64,000 nt of DNA from JAPUME01 sp027294185. GTDB lineage: Bacteria > Acidobacteriota > Terriglobia > UBA7540 > JAPUME01. Location of the stretch: assembly GCA_963555835.3 (NCBI GenBank), contig CAUVWZ020000002.1, positions 682,001-746,000 of the forward strand, written 5' to 3'. Shown one piece after another: positions 7,744 through 15,980 of the stretch (position 1 is the first letter of the stretch; each line of letters starts with the position of its first letter). The notes under the pieces are model-generated. The model saw nothing but the letters and a program-made list of their open reading frames with translations, had not been told where the DNA came from and searched no databases. The position numbers and the translations under genes are program-made.

Positions 7744-8103
7744 ATGCTTCAGGATTACGCGCCCGTCTTATTGCATTTCCTCATCGTGACTGGCCTGGCC
7801 GCTGCGATTATAGGCCTCTCGGCCGTGGTCGGACCCAGGCTGCGGAACGCGGTGAAGCTTGCCCCCTACGAGTGCGGTATTGCGCCCGTCGGCACCGCCC
7901 GGGAGCGCTTTTCAGTCAAGTTCTACCTGGTGGCAATGCTGTTTATCCTTTTCGACGTGGAAGTCATCTTTTTCTTCCCCTGGGCCATTGTTTTCAGGGA
8001 ACTTGGCTGGTTCGGCTTCATCGAGATGGGCACCTATGTCGGGATACTCATGGCAGGATACATTTACGTCTGGAAAAAAGGCGCCCTGGATTGGAATCGC
8101 TGA
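7744..8103 (+). CDS. nuoA: NADH-quinone oxidoreductase subunit A (locus 1)
   Basis: This 119-residue, three-helix membrane subunit of complex I is the first gene of locus 1. The conserved loop LAPYECGIAP and the helix FILFDVEVIFFFPWA are intact. It helps form the quinone-side contact between the membrane arm and the peripheral arm. A promoter lies 41 bases upstream. The following gene should be nuoB, but the 138 bases to nuoC contain no trace of it. Confidence 0.96.
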   Translation: MLQDYAPVLLHFLIVTGLAAAIIGLSAVVGPRLRNAVKLAPYECGIAPVGTARERFSVKFYLVAMLFILFDVEVIFFFPWAIVFRELGWFGFIEMGTYVGILMAGYIYVWKKGALDWNR

Positions 8104-8241
8104 ACCGCCTGAATTGGAATTGCTAAACCGAAGGTTAAAAGGCTTCCCTTCTCCCCGGCAAGAGGGTTACACCGGAACAGCCCGCTCGCAAGCCTCTCTC
8201 GAATCAGGTGCCGCCTGGAGGGAGAACTTTGATATTCAGGA

Positions 8242-8721
8242 ATGAACTTGACCTCCGAGCTTGAATCCAATCCCGTCATCAAGAAATTAGAGGAATCCCA
8301 CCTTTCCGGTCTGGAAAAAGCGGAAGAGCATCACGGCCAACTTTGCCTGACCCTCTCGGCTGATTCTCTCCCGGCTTGCGCGAAGCTCTTTCGAGATGAT
8401 CCCGAACTTAATTTCAATTTCCTCTCCGACGTCACCTGCGTGGACCGCTTTCCCCACGAACCCCGCTTCGAGATCGTCTACCGCCTTCGAAGCATCCCGA
8501 AAGGGGATGAGTTACAGATTGTCGTGCGGATCCCGGGAGCCGCCGCCCGCGTCGAGTCCCTGGTGCCTCTCTGGCCGGCGGCGAACGCCTTTGAACGCGA
8601 AGTGCATGATTTGTTCGGAGTTGATTTCCAGGGCCATCCCAACCCGGCGAGAATCCTTTTGCCGGAAGACTGGGAAGGGCACCCTCTGCGCAAAGATTAT
8701 CCGCTGGAGGGGTATCGCTAA
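8242..8721 (+). CDS. nuoC: NADH-quinone oxidoreductase subunit C (locus 1)
   Basis: This 159-residue soluble subunit of the peripheral arm has the family signature FEREVHDLFGVDFQGHP followed by RILLPEDWEGHPLRKDY. ATG at 8242 has GGAGGGAGA about 15 bases upstream. It is separate from nuoD rather than fused, as in most non-enteric bacteria. It packs against NuoD and carries no cofactor. The nuoB gene expected before it is absent. Confidence 0.95.
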   Translation: MNLTSELESNPVIKKLEESHLSGLEKAEEHHGQLCLTLSADSLPACAKLFRDDPELNFNFLSDVTCVDRFPHEPRFEIVYRLRSIPKGDELQIVVRIPGAAARVESLVPLWPAANAFEREVHDLFGVDFQGHPNPARILLPEDWEGHPLRKDYPLEGYR

Positions 8722-8770
8722 AGGGAAGAGTATCGCTGGAGAGAAATGGTTCCCCGGTTGAAAGCATAGA

Positions 8771-9973
8771 ATGGCCCTGACGCTCGAAAAAATCCCCGGA
8801 CAGGAAGAAAAGCTGATCCTCAACATGGGGCCGCAGCACCCCTCGACCCACGGTGTGCTGCGCCTGGTGCTGGAGCTCGACGGCGAGACCATCACCCGGG
8901 CCACCTACGACATCGGCTACCTGCATACCGGGATCGAAAAGACCTGCGAAAACCTCACCTACTCCCAGGTCATTACGCTGACCGACCGAGTCGATTACCT
9001 GGCGCCTCTCTCGAATAACCTCTGCTACTGCCTGGCGGTTGAAAAGCTCCTGGGCCTGGACGCTGCGATTCCTCCCCGCGCCCAATACCTGCGGGTTCTG
9101 CTGACCGAGCTAACGCGCCTCAACAGCCACCTGGTCTGGCTCGGCACGCACGCCATCGACATGGGCGCCATGTCGGTTCTGCTCTACTGCTTCCGCGAAC
9201 GCGAAGAAATTCTGAAGATTTTCGAATTCGTCTCCGGCCAGCGGATGATGACCAGCTACTTTCGTATTGGCGGGCTCGCGGTGGAGCCTCCGCTCGGATG
9301 GGAAAAGCGGGTTGAAAAGTTCATACGGATTTTTCCGGCAAAGCTCGATGAATACGAAGCGCTGCTGACCCGCAACCCCATCTGGCTGAAGCGGACCCAG
9401 GGTGTCGGAATCTTCTCGTCGGAGGATTGTCTGGCCTGGGCCGTCTCCGGCCCCATCCTGCGCGCCTCGGGCATCGCCTGGGACTTGCGGAAGGCTCGGC
9501 CCTATTCGGGCTATGAGAAATTCGACTTTGAAATCCCAACGCGCACCGAGGGCGATGTTTACGCGCGCTATCAGGTGCGCATGGCCGAAATGCGCGAGTC
9601 GCTCAAGATTGTCCGGCAAGCCCTTGAGGGAATGCCGGAAGGCCCGGTCAAGGCCGATGCTCCGAAAATCGTATTGCCCGACCGCGAGAAGATGAAGACG
9701 CAGATGGAAGCCCTCATCTACCACTTCAAGATCATCACCGAAGGTTTCCATCCCCCGGTGGGCGAGGCCTATCAGGCAATCGAGTCCCCGCGCGGTGAGT
9801 TGGGCTTTTATGTGGTAAGCGACGGGTCTCCGAAGCCGTTTCGCGTCCACATGCGCACGCCCTCGTTTGCCAACTTGCAGGTCCTTCCCAAAATGATTGA
9901 AGGGTCGCTGTTGTCCGACGCCGTGGCCTGCATCGGAAGTATCGACATCGTTCTGGGAGAGATTGACCGCTAA
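8771..9973 (+). CDS. nuoD: NADH-quinone oxidoreductase subunit D (locus 1)
   Basis: This 400-residue 49-kDa subunit is related to the large subunit of NiFe hydrogenases and lines the quinone pocket with NuoB. The NMGPQHPSTHGVLR segment near residue 18 holds the quinone-contacting His, and YLHTGIEK follows. The C-terminus SIDIVLGEIDR is typical. It shares family blocks with the locus 2 copy at 31358-32488 but is clearly a separate lineage. Nine residues differ in length upstream of the first signature, and the start at 8771 is the only good ATG. Confidence 0.97.
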   Translation: MALTLEKIPGQEEKLILNMGPQHPSTHGVLRLVLELDGETITRATYDIGYLHTGIEKTCENLTYSQVITLTDRVDYLAPLSNNLCYCLAVEKLLGLDAAIPPRAQYLRVLLTELTRLNSHLVWLGTHAIDMGAMSVLLYCFREREEILKIFEFVSGQRMMTSYFRIGGLAVEPPLGWEKRVEKFIRIFPAKLDEYEALLTRNPIWLKRTQGVGIFSSEDCLAWAVSGPILRASGIAWDLRKARPYSGYEKFDFEIPTRTEGDVYARYQVRMAEMRESLKIVRQALEGMPEGPVKADAPKIVLPDREKMKTQMEALIYHFKIITEGFHPPVGEAYQAIESPRGELGFYVVSDGSPKPFRVHMRTPSFANLQVLPKMIEGSLLSDAVACIGSIDIVLGEIDR

Positions 9974-9986
9974 ACCGAACCTTTCG

Positions 9987-10472
9987 ATGGGAACCATGAT
10001 TTCTCAACAACTCAAAGAGCGGTTCCAGACACTGCTGGGGCGATACCCGGTCAAGCGTTCTGCGCTCGTGCCCATGCTGCTCTTTGCGCAGGATGAGATC
10101 GGCTATGTAAGCGAAGAAATTGTAGAAGAGATCTGCCGCACCCTCGACCTGCCCCGCATTGAGGTCATCGAGGTCGTCTCCTACTACACCATGCTGCGCC
10201 GCAAGCCGGCGGGGAAGTTCCACCTGCAGGTCTGCACCAACGTCTCCTGCATGTTGCTCGGAGGAGAATCGATTTACGATCACTGCCGCAAACGGCTGGG
10301 CATCGAAAACAAACAAACCACCTCAGACGGCACCTTTTCCCTGGAAGAGGTCGAATGCATCGGGGCCTGCGTGGGCGCGCCCGCCGCACAGATCAACTAC
10401 GACTTTTACGAAAATCTGACGCCGGAAAAAATCGACCGGATCATCGAAAGCCTCACAGCGCAAGGCAAATAG
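9987..10472 (+). CDS. nuoE: NADH-quinone oxidoreductase subunit E (locus 1)
   Basis: About 161 residues with a thioredoxin-like fold that holds the [2Fe-2S] cluster N1a. The four ligands are visible as CTNVSC and CIGAC. It works with NuoF and NuoG as the NADH dehydrogenase module in the cytoplasm. Starts at 9987 (MGTM) or 9996 are both possible, and the latter has a weak GGGA upstream. The frame stays open further back into the end of nuoD but without homology. Confidence 0.94.
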   Translation: MGTMISQQLKERFQTLLGRYPVKRSALVPMLLFAQDEIGYVSEEIVEEICRTLDLPRIEVIEVVSYYTMLRRKPAGKFHLQVCTNVSCMLLGGESIYDHCRKRLGIENKQTTSDGTFSLEEVECIGACVGAPAAQINYDFYENLTPEKIDRIIESLTAQGK

Positions 10473-10487
10473 AGAACTTATCAGAAC

Positions 10488-11807
10488 ATGAGCGACTACA
10501 AAAACCCGATGGGTGAAAGCCCGCATCAGGTCCCGGTTCTCACCAGGCGATTCGGCATCGAAAACTCGGCCTCCATCGACGTCTATCTTCAGCACGACGG
10601 CTACAAGGGTCTGGAGAAGGCGCTCACGATGACATCCGATCAGGTCATCGATGAAGTGAAGAAATCCAATCTCCGTGGCCGGGGCGGCGCAGGATTCCCC
10701 ACCGGGATGAAGTGGGGCTTCGTCCCCCGGCAGTCTCCCAAGCCGAAGTATGTAGTCTGCAACGCCGACGAGAGCGAGCCGGGCACCTGCAAGGACCGGC
10801 CCCTGATCGAAAACGACCCTCACCAGTTGATCGAAGCCTGCATCATCGCCGGCTGGGCGCTCGAGTCGCATCAGGGCTACATCTACGTCCGCGGCGAATA
10901 CCGTTATCTGATCGACATCCTCGACCGCGCGCTGGGTGAGGCCTACTCGAAAGGCTATCTGGGTGACAACATCCAGGGCAGCGGATTCAAATTCGATCTC
11001 TGCACGCACACCGGAGCCGGGGCCTACGAGTGCGGCGAAGAGACCGCCCTGCTCAACTCCCTGGAGGGGCTGCGGGGCTTCCCGCGCATCAAACCTCCCT
11101 TCCCTGCCATTGTCGGTCTCTACGGCGCCCCCACGGTGGTCAACAACGTTGAAACACTCGCGAATATCCCCCACATCCTCCTCAACGGCGCCGAATGGTT
11201 CGCCAAACTGGGATGCGAGAGGAACGGCGGCACACGCCTGTTCTGCCTGAGCGGGCAGATCGCCCGGCCCGGAATCTATGAGCTGCCGATGGGCTTCCCG
11301 CTGCGAAAGATGATCTATGAAGTCGGCGGCGGTCTGCGGGACGGCAAGAAACTCAAGGCCGTGATTCCCGGCGGGTCGTCGTGTCCCGTGCTGACGGCGG
11401 ATGAAATCGACGTTCCTATGGATTTCGACTCCCTCGGCAAGATCAAATCCATGCTCGGCTCAGGAGGAGTGATCGTCATCGACGAGGACACCTGCATGGT
11501 CAAGCTGTTGCAGCGCATCATGCAATTCTACGCCCATGAATCCTGCGGCTGGTGTGTCCCCTGCCGCGAAGGAACCGCGTGGATCAAGAAACTGCTCGAC
11601 CGCTTCCACGCCGGCTTCGGCAGGCCGGACGACCCGGATACCGTAGCGGACATCGCCGGGAACATTATGGGGAAAACACTTTGCCCGCTGGGAGACGCGG
11701 CGGCGATGCCCACCCTGAGCATCGTAAGCAAGTTTCGCCACGAGTTTGAAGAGCACCTGCGATTGGGAGCCTGCCCCCACGAAAAAACTCCCGCACCCGT
11801 CTCCTGA
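10488..11807 (+). CDS. nuoF: NADH-quinone oxidoreductase subunit F (locus 1)
   Basis: This 439-residue subunit binds NADH, FMN and the [4Fe-4S] cluster N3. The glycine-rich GRGGAGFPTGMKW (residues 65-77) forms the FMN/NADH site, with CNADESEPGT following. The N3 ligands lie in SCGWCVPCREGT and a later Cys in TLCPLGDA. Length and order match the family. Present only in locus 1, so locus 2 has no NADH-oxidising module of its own in this window. Confidence 0.97.
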   Translation: MSDYKNPMGESPHQVPVLTRRFGIENSASIDVYLQHDGYKGLEKALTMTSDQVIDEVKKSNLRGRGGAGFPTGMKWGFVPRQSPKPKYVVCNADESEPGTCKDRPLIENDPHQLIEACIIAGWALESHQGYIYVRGEYRYLIDILDRALGEAYSKGYLGDNIQGSGFKFDLCTHTGAGAYECGEETALLNSLEGLRGFPRIKPPFPAIVGLYGAPTVVNNVETLANIPHILLNGAEWFAKLGCERNGGTRLFCLSGQIARPGIYELPMGFPLRKMIYEVGGGLRDGKKLKAVIPGGSSCPVLTADEIDVPMDFDSLGKIKSMLGSGGVIVIDEDTCMVKLLQRIMQFYAHESCGWCVPCREGTAWIKKLLDRFHAGFGRPDDPDTVADIAGNIMGKTLCPLGDAAAMPTLSIVSKFRHEFEEHLRLGACPHEKTPAPVS

Positions 11808-11848
11808 GAGCGTGTAAGGAAATAGAGAACAGGGTCAACAAGGAATCT

Positions 11849-14068
11849 ATGGCAGACCTGGTAAACCTGACGATTGACGACCGGCCGGTCACGGCAGCCG
11901 CCGGCAGCCTGGTGATCGAAACGGTCAAGAAGCTGGGAGGCGAAATCCCTTCCTTCTGCTACTATCCGGGACTCTCTCTTCAGGCTGCCTGCCGCATGTG
12001 CGTGGTCGAAATCGAAAAAATGCCCAAGCTCCAGACGGCCTGCACGACCGTCGTCTCTGAGGGCATGATCGTCCGTACCGAAACGGAAACAATCGCGCAG
12101 GCACGCAAGTCGGCGTTGGAATTCCTGCTCACGAACCACCCGCTCGATTGCCCGGTCTGCGACAAGGGAGGCGAGTGCGAGCTGCAGGACATGGTCTTCC
12201 GCTACGGAGCCTCCGAGAGCCGCTTTGCCGAGGAAAAAAACCACGTCGAGGAAAAGCAGTTCTCCCCCCTGGTCTTTTTCGACGCCCCACGCTGCATCCT
12301 CTGCTACCGCTGCATTCGGGTCTGTGATGAGGCCATGGACGTGAACGCGCTCGGCATCGCCTTTCGGGGCGCGCATTCGGAGATCATTCCCAACCAGGAC
12401 GAGAAGCTGGAATGTGAAGAGTGCGGGATGTGCATCGACATCTGCCCCGTCGGCGCCCTGACCAGCGGCCCCTATCGCTACAAGACCCGCCCGTGGGAGA
12501 TGAAATATACCGGCACCATCTGCAACCACTGCGGCGACGGATGCAAGACCACCCTGAGCGTGCGGAATAACGAAATCATCCGGGCCAACAATCGGGACAC
12601 CTCAGGTGTGAACAATGATTTCCTCTGCATCAAGGGCCGTTTCGGATGGGACTTCGTGAATGAGGAAAGACGGCTCACTCAGCCTCTGGTCCGGCAAGAG
12701 GGGCAGCTTGCCGCTTCCTCCTGGGACGCAGCTCTCGGGCGGGTTGCCGAACAGTTGAATCAAATTGTGGCCCGTCACGGTTCGAATGCCGTAGGCGTCA
12801 TCGGCTCCAATCACACCACCAACGAAGAGAACTATACGCTGCAGAGGTTCGCAAGAACGCTTCTCGGCACCAATAACATCGACCATCACAGGTCGGCCGA
12901 TTTTTCCGGGTTGGTTGCGGCACTGACTCGCGCTCAGGCTACCGACCGCTACGCCACCTTCGACGATTTCACTCAAGCCTCGAGCGTCCTGCTCATCGGA
13001 AGTAACCCCACCAACGAGCACCCTCTCGTCGCTTATCGAATTCGAGAGGCGGTGCGGCTGCGGCAAGCGCGGCTTTACCTCATCAATAGCGAAGAGATCA
13101 GGTTGCGTCGTCAGGCCGCCATCGATCTCAAGATTCAAACGGGCCGGGAGGCGAACCTGGTTCAGGCTTTGGCGAATGGAGAAACTTCCGGCGGAAAATT
13201 CATCGAAGGCGGCGAGGAAGAGCTCAATCGTTTTCGTGAAAAACTGGCGGCAGAAACCGACACGATCATCGTCTTCGGCGATGAGATCAAGGGGAAAGCC
13301 ATTGAACCCCTGGTCCGCTGGGGATTGAGCATGCCGGGACGGACCCGTTTCCTGGCGCTTGCCGACGCGGCCAACTCGCGCGGTGCGGCGGACATGGGCC
13401 TGCTGCCCGACATCCTGCCCGGCTATCAACCGCTGAATGACGCCGCAGCCATAGGGAAGTTTGAAAAACTCTGGGGAGCTCAACTGCCTTCACAGGAAGG
13501 CTTGAACCTGCGAACCATGGCCGAAGCGATTGCAAACGGCAATTTGAAGGCTCTGCTGGTATTCGGGGCCAACCCGGTCCGCAGCCTGGGATTGGACCCG
13601 GCCGCGCTTTCCGGGTTGGAATTATTGGTGGTAGCCGATCTGTTCCGGACTGAGACAGCGGAGGCCGCTCACGTCGTGCTGCCGGCGGCGAGCTTTGCCG
13701 AAAAGGAAGGCACCGTTACCAACACCAGCGGAGAGGTTCAACGCCTGAGGGAAGCGCTGAGAAAACCGGGCGTCAAGACGGACCTCGAAATTCTTACCGG
13801 GCTTGCACGCCTGATGGGTCAAAGGTGGGAAAGCAACACTCCCGCCGATGTGCTTCGAGAAATTGTGGAACACGTTCCCGGGTATTCGATCTCTCTATCG
13901 AATCTGCTGCTGGGAAATGCATTGCCGACTCGACCGTCCGGCACGCCTCCTCCCCTGGCTCGTCCGGATTTAGTGTTTTCGTCCCACGATACACTGTTCA
14001 CCTCAGGAACGCTCGGCCGGTATAGCTGGGCCCTCAATGCCGTCGAGGAGGCCAAACAGACCGCATGA
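11849..14068 (+). CDS. nuoG: NADH-quinone oxidoreductase subunit G (locus 1)
   Basis: A 739-residue iron-sulfur subunit. In order: a ferredoxin-like [2Fe-2S] domain (CYYPG, AACRMC), the N5 site HPLDCPVCDKGGEC, two [4Fe-4S] motifs CILCYRCIRVC and CEECGMCIDIC, and a molybdopterin-oxidoreductase-like domain with CNHCGDGC plus a later Cys (LCIKGRFG). The last motif matches the extra N7 cluster seen in some bacteria. The C-terminal third is shortened relative to formate dehydrogenases, as is usual for NuoG. Its TGA stop overlaps the nuoH ATG by four bases, implying translational coupling. No nuoI follows nuoH. Confidence 0.95.
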   Translation: MADLVNLTIDDRPVTAAAGSLVIETVKKLGGEIPSFCYYPGLSLQAACRMCVVEIEKMPKLQTACTTVVSEGMIVRTETETIAQARKSALEFLLTNHPLDCPVCDKGGECELQDMVFRYGASESRFAEEKNHVEEKQFSPLVFFDAPRCILCYRCIRVCDEAMDVNALGIAFRGAHSEIIPNQDEKLECEECGMCIDICPVGALTSGPYRYKTRPWEMKYTGTICNHCGDGCKTTLSVRNNEIIRANNRDTSGVNNDFLCIKGRFGWDFVNEERRLTQPLVRQEGQLAASSWDAALGRVAEQLNQIVARHGSNAVGVIGSNHTTNEENYTLQRFARTLLGTNNIDHHRSADFSGLVAALTRAQATDRYATFDDFTQASSVLLIGSNPTNEHPLVAYRIREAVRLRQARLYLINSEEIRLRRQAAIDLKIQTGREANLVQALANGETSGGKFIEGGEEELNRFREKLAAETDTIIVFGDEIKGKAIEPLVRWGLSMPGRTRFLALADAANSRGAADMGLLPDILPGYQPLNDAAAIGKFEKLWGAQLPSQEGLNLRTMAEAIANGNLKALLVFGANPVRSLGLDPAALSGLELLVVADLFRTETAEAAHVVLPAASFAEKEGTVTNTSGEVQRLREALRKPGVKTDLEILTGLARLMGQRWESNTPADVLREIVEHVPGYSISLSNLLLGNALPTRPSGTPPPLARPDLVFSSHDTLFTSGTLGRYSWALNAVEEAKQTA

Positions 14069-15126
14069 GCGGCTTCCTGCAGGACAACCTCTTTTTTGTG
14101 GCGCTCACGGTAAAGATCGGCGTGGTGCTGCTCCTGCTTCTGACCGGAGTAGCCTACATCGTGTGGATGGAGCGGAAAGTAGTGGCTCACATCCAGTCCC
14201 GCTGGGGACCTTATCGCGTCGGCCCGCACGGGCTGCTACAACCGCTGGCCGATGCTTTGAAGTTCCTCTTCAAAGAAGATATTATCCCGGCGGGCGCCGA
14301 CCGCTTTCTCTACCTTCTGGCGCCCTTCCTGACTTTTACGGTGGCGCTAATGGCCGTGGCGGTGATTCCCTTCGGGACTTCCATTCACATCTACGGTCAA
14401 ACGATTTCCCTGTCCATCTCCGACCTCAATGTCGGACTGCTTTTTATCCTGGCCGTAACCTCGCTGGGAGTTTACGGGATTGCGCTCGCCGGGTGGGCCT
14501 CGAACAGCAAGTACTCTCTGCTTGGGTCGCTGCGTGCCTCCGCGCAGATGGTGAGTTATGAGGTTTCCCTGGGGACCGGCCTGGTGGGTGTGCTGATGCT
14601 TTCCGGAAGCTTCAATCTGCGGGAGATCGTCGAATATCAGAGCGGTTTCTTTTATCTAAGCGGCTTCCCTGTGTTTCCTCACTGGAACATTCTGCCGCAA
14701 TTCATTGGTTTTATCGTTTATTACATTTCAGCCATCGCGGAAACCAACCGCTCCCCTTTCGATCTGGCGGAGGCGGAAACGGAGCTGGTCGCCGGTTTCC
14801 ACACCGAGTACAGCAGCTTCAAGTTCGCCATGTTCTTCATCGCCGAATACACCAACATGGTGATCGTCTCCTGCCTGGCAACGCTGCTCTTTTTCGGAGG
14901 CTGGCTCGGACCGTTATTCGGACCGGCCTGGCTTCAGGCTGTGCTGCCCACCTTTTGGTTTGTCCTGAAGGTTTTGGCATTCATGTTCGTCTACATCTGG
15001 ACGCGCGGGACGCTGCCCCGCTTCCGCTACGATCAACTGATGGCGTTCGGATGGAAATTCCTGTTCCCGTTGGGAATCATAAACATCCTGCTGACGGCTT
15101 TGGTCCTCGTCTGGCAGGCCAACTGA
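14065..15126 (+). CDS. nuoH: NADH-quinone oxidoreductase subunit H (locus 1)
   Basis: This 353-residue membrane subunit of about eight helices contains the quinone channel entrance. Hallmarks are VWMERKVVAHIQSRWGP, the cytoplasmic loop AETNRSPFDLAEAE and VAGFHTEYSS. The start overlaps the nuoG stop (ATGA). In the standard order nuoI comes next, but nuoJ starts 19 bases after the stop, leaving no room for it. Confidence 0.97.
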   Translation: MSGFLQDNLFFVALTVKIGVVLLLLLTGVAYIVWMERKVVAHIQSRWGPYRVGPHGLLQPLADALKFLFKEDIIPAGADRFLYLLAPFLTFTVALMAVAVIPFGTSIHIYGQTISLSISDLNVGLLFILAVTSLGVYGIALAGWASNSKYSLLGSLRASAQMVSYEVSLGTGLVGVLMLSGSFNLREIVEYQSGFFYLSGFPVFPHWNILPQFIGFIVYYISAIAETNRSPFDLAEAETELVAGFHTEYSSFKFAMFFIAEYTNMVIVSCLATLLFFGGWLGPLFGPAWLQAVLPTFWFVLKVLAFMFVYIWTRGTLPRFRYDQLMAFGWKFLFPLGIINILLTALVLVWQAN

Positions 15127-15145
15127 AGCATTTATTAATGAACGA

Positions 15146-15637
15146 ATGGATTACCTGTTCTACATCTTTGCCGGCGTTGCCGTGGCGGGAGCCTTGACGG
15201 TCATCCTGCAACGGCGTCCGATTTATAGCGCGCTGGCGCTGATTGTGGTCATGGCCTCGCTGGCGGTGATCTACCTGCTGCTGGGGGCGGAATTCATGGC
15301 GGCGATTCAGGTGATCGTCTATGCGGGCGCCATCATGGTGGTCTTCGTCTTCGTGATTATGCTGCTCAATGCCGGGCGGGAAGAGGCGTCCCGAAAGAGC
15401 CTGCTGACCCGGAGCCTGGGGCTGCCGGTGCTGGGAATCTTTTTTGCGCAGATGGTTCTGGTGCTGGTTACGGAATTCCCTGACTCGAAGCTTTCACTCA
15501 GCGGAAGTTTTCCGGGCAGCGCGCACAGTATCGGACGGCTGCTGTTCCGCGACTACGTGCTGCCGTTTGAGATCACCTCGCTCCTGATTTTGATCGCCAT
15601 CCTGGGGGCCATCGTACTGGCCCGGCGGGAGACTTAA
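15146..15637 (+). CDS. nuoJ: NADH-quinone oxidoreductase subunit J (locus 1)
   Basis: This 163-residue protein has five membrane helices and sits beside the proton-pumping antiporter-like subunits. The conserved block LGAEFMAAIQVIVYAGAIMV contains the pi-bulge region of helix 3 that couples quinone reduction to pumping. It follows nuoH directly and precedes nuoK by nine bases. Confidence 0.95.
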   Translation: MDYLFYIFAGVAVAGALTVILQRRPIYSALALIVVMASLAVIYLLLGAEFMAAIQVIVYAGAIMVVFVFVIMLLNAGREEASRKSLLTRSLGLPVLGIFFAQMVLVLVTEFPDSKLSLSGSFPGSAHSIGRLLFRDYVLPFEITSLLILIAILGAIVLARRET

Positions 15638-15646
15638 CGAGTCGCT

Positions 15647-15949
15647 ATGGTTCCACTGTCGCATTACCTGATTCTGAGCGCGATCCTTTTCGGACTGGGA
15701 GCAGCGGGGTTTCTGTTCCGCCGCAACATCATTACAGTTTTCATGTGCATCGAGCTGATGTTGAACGGCGTGGCCCTCTCCTTCATCGCCTTTTCACGCT
15801 ACTGGGGAGACCTATCCGGACAGCTTTTCGTTTTCTTTATCATTACCGTGGCCGCGGCTGAAGCGGCAGTAGGACTGGCCATCATCATCGCCGTCTTTCG
15901 GACCCGCGATTCGCTGAACATTGACGATTTGGATTCGATGAAATACTAA
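15647..15949 (+). CDS. nuoK: NADH-quinone oxidoreductase subunit K (locus 1)
   Basis: A 100-residue three-helix subunit, homologous to MrpC. The two buried glutamates needed for proton transfer are visible in FMCIELMLN and AAAEAAVGLA. Start ATG at 15647. It is close in length to the locus 2 copy and shares the blocks around both glutamates. Confidence 0.95.
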   Translation: MVPLSHYLILSAILFGLGAAGFLFRRNIITVFMCIELMLNGVALSFIAFSRYWGDLSGQLFVFFIITVAAAEAAVGLAIIIAVFRTRDSLNIDDLDSMKY

Positions 15950-15980
15950 TCTGCGGGCCTCCCCGCAGACCTGAAATCCT

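Noticed and set aside
8104..8241. Search for a nuoB remnant between nuoA and nuoC of locus 1
   Set aside because: Three forward frames were read and none shows the NuoB Cys motifs or any similarity.
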